Source of the DNA: Parolsenella sp958406235
GTDB lineage: Bacteria > Actinomycetota > Coriobacteriia > Coriobacteriales > Atopobiaceae
Assembly: GCF_039062465.1 (NCBI RefSeq)
Contig: NZ_JBCLNF010000009.1
Location: forward strand, 1 to 43,841
Direction: 5' to 3'
Length of the DNA: 43,841 nt
The notes beneath the pieces were generated by a model. That model was given only the letters and a program-made list of their open reading frames with translations. It was not told the DNA's origin and searched no databases. Below are positions 37,191 through 43,841 of this stretch, piece after piece. The translations under genes were made by a program, and so were the position numbers. The number at the start of each line of letters is the position of its first letter. The stretch's first letter is position 1.

Positions 37191-40100
37191 CAATCCCGCA
37201 GCATCCAATGCGGCGCAGGCCAAGCTGGCCCGCGGCATCGAGCTGGTTGAGAACGGGGCCGAGCTGCGCCCCGCCAACACCACGGACTTCTCGCGCGCCA
37301 ACCTGCGCCTAGGCATCGACGTGGGCTCCACCACGGTCAAGCTCGCCGTCATCAACGACGCGGACCGCATCGTCTACGCAAACTACCAGCGCCACCACAC
37401 CGACATCCGCGCCACGGCAAAGGAGCTCTTCGAGAAGGCTCGCGCCGTGCTCGGCAACGCCTCCATGCGTGTCTCCATCACCGGTTCCGGCGGTCTCCTG
37501 CTCGCCAAGTGGCTTGACCTCGAGTTTGTCCAGGAGGTCATTGCGAGCAAGCGCGCCGTCGAGACCCTCATTCCGGAGACTGACGTCGCCATCGAGCTCG
37601 GTGGCGAGGACGCCAAGATCATCTACTTCGATAACGGTATCGAGCAGCGCATGAACGGCACCTGCGCGGGTGGCACGGGCGCGTTCATCGACCAGATGGC
37701 GAGCCTGCTGCACACCGACGCCGGCGGGCTCAACGAGCTCGCGAAGCAGGCGACCCATATCTATCCGATCGCCAGCCGCTGCGGCGTCTTCGCGAAGTCC
37801 GATGTCCAGCCGCTGCTCAACGAGGGCGCGGCTCCCGCGGACGTCGCCGCCTCGATCTTCCAGGCAGTTGCCAACCAGACGGTCTCCGGCCTCGCATGCG
37901 GCCATCCCATTCGCGGCCACGTCGCCTTCCTCGGTGGCCCGCTCCAGTACCTCTCCGAGCTGCGCCATCGCTTCTACGAGACGCTCTCGCTCGACGAGGA
38001 GCACCGCATCGTTCCGACCAACGCCCATCTGTTCGTGGCCACCGGCGCCGCCCTTGCTGGCGAGTCCGACAAGCGCGTGACCTTCGCTGAGGTCATCGAC
38101 GCCCTCGAGAACCTTGGCGACATGCAGGGCAGTGAGGTCCAGCGTCTCGACCCGTTGTTCGCTAACGACGAGGAACTCGCCGAGTTCCACGCCCGCCACG
38201 ATGCGCAGGTGGTCCCCAAGGGCGACCTCGCTACGTATCGGGGCCGCGTGTTTATCGGCATCGATGCCGGCTCAACCACGATGAAGGCCGCCGTCGTGGG
38301 CGAGGACGGCGAACTGCTCTACACCTGGTACGGCAACAACCGTGGTGACGTCCTGGGCACCGCCCGCGTCATCATGGATGACATCTACGACAAGCTCCCC
38401 GAGGGCTGCACCGTCGGTCACGTCACCACGACGGGCTACGGCGAGGCCCTGCTCATCGAGGCCCTCGGCGCCGACTCCGGCGAGATCGAGACTGTCGCTC
38501 ACCTTCGCGGCGCCAAGGCCTTCGTCCCCGATGTCGAGTTCATCCTCGATATCGGCGGTCAGGACATGAAGTGCCTGCGCGTGCACAACGGCATCATCGA
38601 GCACATCATGCTCAACGAGGCGTGCTCCTCGGGCTGCGGCAGCTTCATCGAGAGCTTCGCGGATTCGATGGGCCTCTCCGTCCAGGACTTCGCGCACGCC
38701 GCCATGGGTGCCGAGAAGCCCGTTGACCTTGGCAGCCGCTGCACCGTCTTCATGAACTCGCGCGTGAAGCAGGCCCAGAAGGAGGGTGCGACCGTTGGCG
38801 ACATCGCGGCGGGCCTGTCCTACTCGGTCATCAAGAACGCGCTGTTCAAGGTCATCAAGATGCGCGATCCGGAGGAGATCGGCAAGTATGTCGTCGTCCA
38901 GGGCGGCACCTTCATGAGCGACGCGACGCTGCGCGCGTTCGAGAAGCTTACCGATCGCGAGGCGATTCGCCCGGATATCGCCGGCTGCATGGGCTGCTAT
39001 GGCGCCGCCCTGCTCGCCCGTGACCGTGCCGGCAAGGACGGCACCTCGACCCTGCTCAGCCGCGAGCAGATCGACAACCTCCAGGTGAAGCAGACCAAGG
39101 CCCACTGTGGCCGTTGCTCCAACAACTGCCTGCTCACGATCAACAACTTCGGCAACGGCCGCAAGTTCATCACGGGCAATCGCTGCGAGAAGGGTTCTGG
39201 CGGCAAGCGTGCCAAGGCGCTCGCCCCCAACCTCTTCGCCTTCAAGAACAAGCTGTTGTTCGATCGTCCGGTACTTGACCCCAAGACCGCACCGCATGGC
39301 ACTGTGGGTATCCCCCGCGCCCTCAACATGTACGAGAACTACCCCTTCTGGCACGCGTTCTTCACGGAGCTGGGTTTCTCGGTCGTGCTGTCTGACCAGT
39401 CGAACAAGAAGACCTACGAGGCGGGCATCGAGTCGATGCCGTCCGAGTCCGTCTGCTATCCGGCGAAGCTTAGCCACGGACACATCATGAACCTGCTCGA
39501 GAAGGACCCGGACTTCATCTGGATGCCCTGCATCCGTTGGGAGCGCAAGGAGGACGAGACGGCGGGCAATCACTACAACTGCCCGATCGTCATGAGCTAC
39601 CCGCAGGCGCTCGGCCTGAACGTCGACGAGCTCGCCGCGCCCCAGGTCGAGTTCCTCGACTCGTTCATCCCGTATGACGACAAGAAGGAGCTCAAGCGCC
39701 GCCTCTACGAGCTGATCTCCGTCCAGCGCGAGAAGGACGCAGCCAACGGCCGCGGCCGCTTCCGTGGCGAGCACATCACCCGTGCCGAGGTTGACCGCGC
39801 CGTGAACGTTGCCTGGGAGGCTGACCTCGAGTTCAAGGAGACCATGCACCGTAAGGGCGACGAGACCCTCGAGTGGATGGAGGCCCACGACGTCCACGGC
39901 ATCGTGCTCGCGGGCCGTCCCTACCACAACGACCCCGAGATCAACCACGCCATTCCCGAGCTCGTGAACAGCTTCGGCTTCGCGGTGCTCACCGAGGACT
40001 CCGTCGCTCACAAGATGCGTCCCGAGCGCCCGATCCGCGTCGTCGACCAGTGGATGTACCACAGCCGCCTCTACCGCGCCGCGCGCTTCGTCGCCAGCAG

Positions 40101-42093
40101 AAACGACCTCGACCTCATCCAGCTCAACAGCTTCGGCTGTGGTCTCGACGCCCTCACGACCGACCAGGTCCAGGAGATCCTCGAGGCGTCCGGCAAGATC
40201 TACACCACCCTCAAGATCGACGAGGTCTCGAACCTCGGCGCGGTGCGCATCCGTATCCGTTCGCTGATGGCGGCCCTCATCGAGCAGCGTGAGGAGCTCG
40301 AGCGCGAAGCTGCCGCGGGCGAGCTCGTGGCCGCCGGCCCTGTGGACGTCCGCCGCGCGAACGGCTCGCTCGAGCGTGCCAAGCCGCTGGGGGTTCGCGA
40401 GGATGGCAAGGCTGCGCTGCCCGTGTGGCGCGAGGCAAAGAGCGCTGCCGTTCACAAGGTGCGCTACACCAAGGAGATGCAGGACAGCGGCTACACGCTG
40501 CTGTGCCCGCAGATGTCGCCCATCCACTTCGAGCTCGTCGAGCAGCTACTCAAGAAGAACGGTTACAACGCCGTGCTGCTGCCTTCCGTCGACCACGGTG
40601 CGGTCGAGGCGGGCCTCAAGTACGTCAACAATGACATCTGCTACCCGTCCATCCTGGTCACGGGCCAGATCATGGAGGCCATCGAGAGCGGCAAGTATGA
40701 CCTCTCGCGCACGGCCGTCATGATCTCTCAGACTGGCGGTGGCTGTCGTGCCACGAACTACATCGCCCTCATCCGCAAGGCCCTGCGCGACGCCGGCCAC
40801 CCTGAGGTCCCCGTAGTCTCGCTCACCGCGGCAAAGGGCCTTGACGAGGACAACCCCGGCTTCAACGTCTTCAAGCCCGAGATCATCGTCCATGCTGTCT
40901 ATGCCCTGCTCTATGGCGACCTGCTCATGCAGGTGCTCTATCGCGTGCGTCCCTACGAGGCCGAGCCCGGCTCTGCCGACGCGCTGTATGACCAGTTCAT
41001 GGCTCGCGCCAAGGATGAGGTGACCAGCTGCGGCCAGCATTCGTTCCTGAAGCTGTGCCAGGACACGGTTGACGCGTTCGAGACGCTGCCCGTCGTGGCC
41101 GATCGCTCCAAGCCGCGCGTGGGCGTCGTGGGTGAGATCCTCGTCAAGTTCCACCCGACGGCGAATAACCAGGTCGTCAAGGTCATCGAGCAAGAGGGGT
41201 GCGAGGCGGTCGTGCCCGGCCTCGTCGACTTCTTCCTCTTCGGCATGACGAGCCCGAAGAACATGAAGGGCGAGCTGGGCACCAAGCTCAGCAAGCGCCT
41301 CACGCACCAGGCCGGCATCAAGCTCATCGAGTCGATGCGCGAGCCCATCAACCGCATGCTCGAGAAGTCGACCCGCTTCGAGCCGTATCCGGACATCTAC
41401 GAGCTCGCCGCCAAGGCGAAGCAGGTGCTGTCGCTGTGCAACACGATGGGCGAGGGCTGGCTCCTCACGGCCGAAATGTGCGACCTCATCGAGTGCGGCA
41501 CGCCCAACATCGTGTGCTGCTCGCCGTTCGCATGCCTGCCCAACCACGTCGTGGGCAAGTCCGTCATCAAGCGCCTGCGCGAGATGCACCCCGAGAGCAA
41601 CATCGTCGCCGTCGACTATGACCCCGGCGCGTCCGAGGTCAACCAGCTCAACCGCATCAAGCTCATGATCAGCGTGGCCAAGGAGAACTTCCGCGCTGCC
41701 CGTGCGGCTGCGGCGGAGATGGGCGGCGCCGCGGAGAACGTGGCCGAGTTCCGCCTCGAGAATCCCGTTGACCCCACCACGAACGTCGTGGCTCCCTACG
41801 TGGAGGAGGGCGAGCAAGATCGTGTCGAAGAGACTTCCTGCGGGCTCGGCGCCAATGCCGCCGACGACTCCGGCGTCCTTCCGCTGAGCCGCATGCAGCT
41901 TGACCGCATCGAGGCCGCCAAGGCCCGTGCTGCGGAGCGCGCTGCCGCCGCCGATGCGAATGAGCCCGCTCCCGTCGATGGTCTCGAGGCTGACGCGGAG
42001 GGTGCCGACGGATTCGAGGAGGGTGCTGGCGCGGCAGACGCTCCCAAGATGTCTGATGCGTCACAGAACGAAACGGAAGCGGACGAATCGTAG
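37183..42093 (+). CDS. Giant acyl-CoA dehydratase activase-related protein (two ASKHA domains + DUF2229 + HgdB-like part)
   Basis: 1,636 residues. Domain 1 (about 42-330) and domain 2 (about 357-620) are both BcrAD/BadFG-type ATPases: RLGIDVGSTTVKLAVIND and FIGIDAGSTTMKAAVVGE start them; GTCAGGTGAFIDQMA and LNEACSSGCGSFIESFA hold the cysteines that would bridge a [4Fe-4S] cluster. Next come a Cys-rich stretch, HCGRCSNNCLLTINNF (about 640-655) with another Cys at GNRC, a DUF2229 region (TVGIPRALNMYENYPFWHAF) and a region resembling the D component of 2-hydroxyacyl-CoA dehydratases. The last 70 residues are Ala/Glu/Asp-rich. Such activases use ATP to send a low-potential electron into a dehydratase or similar radical enzyme; no separate dehydratase genes are nearby, so the partner and substrate are unknown. 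AAGGAG precedes ATG 37183. Confidence 0.92.
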   Translation: MTNNPAASNAAQAKLARGIELVENGAELRPANTTDFSRANLRLGIDVGSTTVKLAVINDADRIVYANYQRHHTDIRATAKELFEKARAVLGNASMRVSITGSGGLLLAKWLDLEFVQEVIASKRAVETLIPETDVAIELGGEDAKIIYFDNGIEQRMNGTCAGGTGAFIDQMASLLHTDAGGLNELAKQATHIYPIASRCGVFAKSDVQPLLNEGAAPADVAASIFQAVANQTVSGLACGHPIRGHVAFLGGPLQYLSELRHRFYETLSLDEEHRIVPTNAHLFVATGAALAGESDKRVTFAEVIDALENLGDMQGSEVQRLDPLFANDEELAEFHARHDAQVVPKGDLATYRGRVFIGIDAGSTTMKAAVVGEDGELLYTWYGNNRGDVLGTARVIMDDIYDKLPEGCTVGHVTTTGYGEALLIEALGADSGEIETVAHLRGAKAFVPDVEFILDIGGQDMKCLRVHNGIIEHIMLNEACSSGCGSFIESFADSMGLSVQDFAHAAMGAEKPVDLGSRCTVFMNSRVKQAQKEGATVGDIAAGLSYSVIKNALFKVIKMRDPEEIGKYVVVQGGTFMSDATLRAFEKLTDREAIRPDIAGCMGCYGAALLARDRAGKDGTSTLLSREQIDNLQVKQTKAHCGRCSNNCLLTINNFGNGRKFITGNRCEKGSGGKRAKALAPNLFAFKNKLLFDRPVLDPKTAPHGTVGIPRALNMYENYPFWHAFFTELGFSVVLSDQSNKKTYEAGIESMPSESVCYPAKLSHGHIMNLLEKDPDFIWMPCIRWERKEDETAGNHYNCPIVMSYPQALGLNVDELAAPQVEFLDSFIPYDDKKELKRRLYELISVQREKDAANGRGRFRGEHITRAEVDRAVNVAWEADLEFKETMHRKGDETLEWMEAHDVHGIVLAGRPYHNDPEINHAIPELVNSFGFAVLTEDSVAHKMRPERPIRVVDQWMYHSRLYRAARFVASRNDLDLIQLNSFGCGLDALTTDQVQEILEASGKIYTTLKIDEVSNLGAVRIRIRSLMAALIEQREELEREAAAGELVAAGPVDVRRANGSLERAKPLGVREDGKAALPVWREAKSAAVHKVRYTKEMQDSGYTLLCPQMSPIHFELVEQLLKKNGYNAVLLPSVDHGAVEAGLKYVNNDICYPSILVTGQIMEAIESGKYDLSRTAVMISQTGGGCRATNYIALIRKALRDAGHPEVPVVSLTAAKGLDEDNPGFNVFKPEIIVHAVYALLYGDLLMQVLYRVRPYEAEPGSADALYDQFMARAKDEVTSCGQHSFLKLCQDTVDAFETLPVVADRSKPRVGVVGEILVKFHPTANNQVVKVIEQEGCEAVVPGLVDFFLFGMTSPKNMKGELGTKLSKRLTHQAGIKLIESMREPINRMLEKSTRFEPYPDIYELAAKAKQVLSLCNTMGEGWLLTAEMCDLIECGTPNIVCCSPFACLPNHVVGKSVIKRLREMHPESNIVAVDYDPGASEVNQLNRIKLMISVAKENFRAARAAAAEMGGAAENVAEFRLENPVDPTTNVVAPYVEEGEQDRVEETSCGLGANAADDSGVLPLSRMQLDRIEAAKARAAERAAAADANEPAPVDGLEADAEGADGFEEGAGAADAPKMSDASQNETEADES

Positions 42094-42129
42094 CCCGCTC
42101 GATTACCATAGAGCCCTAAGAGATTGACG

Positions 42130-42167
42130 GGCGGCCCGATCGCGCAAACGGGTGCGGTCGGGCCGCC
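42130..42167 (+). terminator. Terminator or attenuator before argH
   Basis: A 14-bp stem with one G-U pair (42130-42143 with 42154-42167), 10-nt loop, then only TCTTAC. It ends 22 nt before the argH start, close to its ribosome site. Confidence 0.7.
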
Positions 42168-42189
42168 TCTTACGTAGAGGGGATACGTG

Positions 42190-43623
42190 ATGGACGAGAA
42201 CAACGAGAGCAAGGCGACGCAGACGGCTGCTGAGCCGAAGCCCCTGTGGGGTGGGCGCTTCTCCGGCGCGCCGACGGGTGAGCTCGAGAGGTTCGGAGCG
42301 TCGCTGCCGTTCGACAAGCGCATGTGGAAGCAGGACATCCGCGGCTCCAAGGCCCATGCCGCCATGCTCGCGCACCAGGGCGTGATCTCGGCGGAGGACG
42401 CGGAGGCAATTCGTGCCGGCCTTGACGAGATTGCCGGCGAGATTGAGCGTGGCGAGTTTACGTTCGACGTTGACCGCGACGAGGACATCCACATGGCCAT
42501 CGAGCGCGTGCTCACCGAGCGTATCGGCCCTGCCGGTGGTCGTCTTCACACCGGCCGCTCTCGCAATGACCAGACCGCCGTCGACACGCACATGATCGCT
42601 CGCGACCTGGCCGACGAGCTGCTTGCTTCGCTTGAGGGGATCCAGCAGGTGCTGCTCGACCGCGCTGAGGAGCAGTTTGGCGTCGTGATGCCTGGCTACA
42701 CGCACATGCAGCCGGCTCAGCCGGTGCTCCTCTCGCACCACCTGCTTGCCTACTTCTGGATGTTCTCCCGCGACCACAAGCGCGTCGCCGATGCTCGCGC
42801 CGCTGCCAACAAGTGTCCATTGGGTGCCGCCGCGCTCGCCGGCACCACCTATCCGCTTGATCGCGCGATGACGGCTTCCGAGCTCGGCTTTGACGAGCCG
42901 GTCGCCAACTCGATGGACGCTGTCAGCGACCGCGACTATCTGCTCGACCTCATCTATGCCTGCAGCGTCTGCCAGATTCACCTCTCTCGCCTCTGCGAGG
43001 AGCTCGTCTGGTGGAGCTCGGCGGAGTTTGGCTTCGTGGAGATGGACGACGCCCACTCTACCGGCTCTTCGATCATGCCCCAGAAGAAGAATCCGGATTT
43101 CGCAGAGCTCGTTCGTGGCAAGTCCGGTCGCGTCGTGGGCGACCTCATGAGCCTGCTCGTCACCGTGAAGGGCACGCCGCTTACTTACGATAAGGATCTC
43201 CAGGAGGACAAGGAGCCGCTCTTTGACGCGGCCGATACCGTCCTGGGTTCGCTTATGGCCTGCACGGGCATGCTTGCCACCTGCACCTTCAAGGCCGACC
43301 GCATGCGCGAGGCCTCGCACGAGGGTTATATGGCCGCGACGGACCTTGCGGATTATCTTGTCGGCAAGGGCCTGCCGTTCCGCCAGGCTCACGCCGTCGT
43401 CGGTCGCATCGTGGGCGACTGCGTTCGCGAGGGTATGACCCTGCAGCAACTCACCACCGATGAGCTCCGTAGCTACTCCGAGCTCTTCGATGACGGCGCT
43501 CACGAGGCGCTCGACATCGATAACATCGTGCGCCGTCGCACGACGCTTGGCGGCACTGGCCACGATGCCGTTCGCGCGCAGCTCGCCCAGGCTCGCGACG
43601 TGCTTGCTGCCGAGACGGCGTAG
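42190..43623 (+). CDS. argH: Argininosuccinate lyase
   Basis: 477 residues, normal length. Splits argininosuccinate to arginine and fumarate, the last step of arginine synthesis. Fumarase/aspartase superfamily signature GSSIMPQKKNPDFAELVRG (about 296-314); other family blocks: LWGGRFSG, DEDIHMAIER, GGRLHTGRSRNDQTAVDTHM, GYTHMQPAQPVLLSHHLLAY and DPNP-like loops replaced by family-typical DSVSDRDY-like NSMDAVSDRDYLLDLIY. ATG 42190 has AGAGGGG 7 nt upstream; the GTG at 42187 is too near. argG is not in the window. Confidence 0.97.
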   Translation: MDENNESKATQTAAEPKPLWGGRFSGAPTGELERFGASLPFDKRMWKQDIRGSKAHAAMLAHQGVISAEDAEAIRAGLDEIAGEIERGEFTFDVDRDEDIHMAIERVLTERIGPAGGRLHTGRSRNDQTAVDTHMIARDLADELLASLEGIQQVLLDRAEEQFGVVMPGYTHMQPAQPVLLSHHLLAYFWMFSRDHKRVADARAAANKCPLGAAALAGTTYPLDRAMTASELGFDEPVANSMDAVSDRDYLLDLIYACSVCQIHLSRLCEELVWWSSAEFGFVEMDDAHSTGSSIMPQKKNPDFAELVRGKSGRVVGDLMSLLVTVKGTPLTYDKDLQEDKEPLFDAADTVLGSLMACTGMLATCTFKADRMREASHEGYMAATDLADYLVGKGLPFRQAHAVVGRIVGDCVREGMTLQQLTTDELRSYSELFDDGAHEALDIDNIVRRRTTLGGTGHDAVRAQLAQARDVLAAETA

Positions 43624-43764
43624 GTCGCTGCCGACCCCGCGCCGGGCTTCGGCGTTGGGTTGCCGGGATGGCCGCTGACTTGCAAGCGGTGCCGCCAGCT
43701 CGTGCAATCTGAGGTGCCCGCGCGCGACATAGCTCACAGGTTAAGAAGAACGCCCGTCTGCCGA

Positions 43765-43841
43765 TGAACTGCCTCCCATTTCTTGGACACAAGAAATGGG
43801 AGGCTTTTTATGGCTGGAAACGTTCTGTACGACGTCGGGGT
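43765..43841 (+). mobile_element. Left end of an IS3-family (IS150-like) insertion sequence, cut by the window
   Basis: TGAACTGCCTCCCATTTCTT (from 43765) followed by GGACAC matches the form of IS150-type left ends (in IS150: TGTACTGCACCCATTTTGTT then GGACG). A hairpin follows and then ATG 43810, opening a frame MAGNVLYDVG that runs off the window and would be the first transposase gene. GGGAGG at 43798-43803 is its ribosome site. Only 77 bp are visible, so the family call rests on the end sequence alone. Confidence 0.65.
43771..43809 (+). terminator. Terminator hairpin at the IS left end
   Basis: Perfect 15-bp stem (43771-43785 with 43790-43804), GACA loop, followed by TTTTT (43805-43809) and the ATG of the next frame. 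The right arm contains the ribosome site of that frame. Confidence 0.9.

Noticed and set aside
38272..40527. 751-codon antisense frame in the activase gene
   Set aside because: Shadow of a very long biased gene; sense-strand domains are clear.
43624..43764. tRNA or small gene after argH
   Set aside because: No cloverleaf could be drawn and no frame with a ribosome site is present; only a weak CGCCG/CGGCG hairpin near 43640-43654.

Overview
The window looks like chromosomal DNA from a high-GC Gram-positive bacterium, most likely class Coriobacteriia (an Olsenella/Collinsella/Atopobiaceae-like anaerobe). The grounds are the strong G/C third-position bias, AGGAGG-type ribosome sites, the 1,636-residue double-ATPase acyl-CoA dehydratase activase, a DUF3793/flavodoxin pair, a nadABC-niaR operon and fermentative metabolism (phosphoketolase, galactitol-type PTS). 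The genus is inferred from gene content, not from a marker gene. I see no rRNA, tRNA, CRISPR array or prophage.

Layout. 0.25-4.1 kb: a universal stress protein, undecaprenyl-diphosphatase (uppP), a zinc-ribbon membrane protein and a 2-hydroxyacid dehydrogenase-like protein. 4.3-10.6 kb: a UvrD/PcrA helicase followed 2 nt later by a small MscS channel, then two divergent zinc-ribbon proteins and a small protein resembling half of a hydroxyacid dehydrogenase. 10.9-15.9 kb: a LacI regulator, a regulatory stretch with LacI-type palindromes, phosphoketolase and trmB. 15.9-20.3 kb: a second LacI regulator divergent from a galactitol-type PTS operon (EIIB, EIIC, a small membrane protein, EIIA), with a structured spacer between EIIB and EIIC. 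20.5-24.5 kb: nadA-nadB-nadC-niaR, de novo NAD synthesis with its own repressor as last gene. 24.5-25.8 kb: DUF3793 protein plus flavodoxin behind a promoter overlapping a DtxR-like inverted repeat. 25.9-27.7 kb: ACT-domain protein and citrate synthase, translationally close. 27.8-34.2 kb, minus strand: Kup potassium transporter, RlmL/RlmK-like fused rRNA methyltransferase with an Arg/Asp repeat tail, and cysteine synthase. 34.2-35 kb: an A/T-richer stretch with a 23-bp tandem array and one doubtful small ORF. 35-42.1 kb: a membrane-anchored endonuclease/exonuclease/phosphatase protein, then a TetR regulator overlapping the giant activase gene. 42.2-43.6 kb: argH. The right edge cuts into the left end of an IS3-family (IS150-like) insertion sequence.

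How the genes work together. Sugar import by the PTS and the phosphoketolase cleavage of xylulose-5-P/fructose-6-P each sit beside their own LacI regulator. The nad operon makes quinolinate and nicotinate mononucleotide and is probably repressed by its own 3H-domain NiaR. Citrate synthase, cysteine synthase and argininosuccinate lyase supply amino-acid precursors.

The points I would look at first are the apparent loss of the NPPY motif in the RlmL half of the rRNA methyltransferase, the alternative hairpins between EIIB and EIIC, the perfect 33-bp palindrome between nadA and nadB, the 23-bp array near 34.45 kb, and tandem duplications that span the stop codons of two genes. All motif and promoter calls were made by eye.
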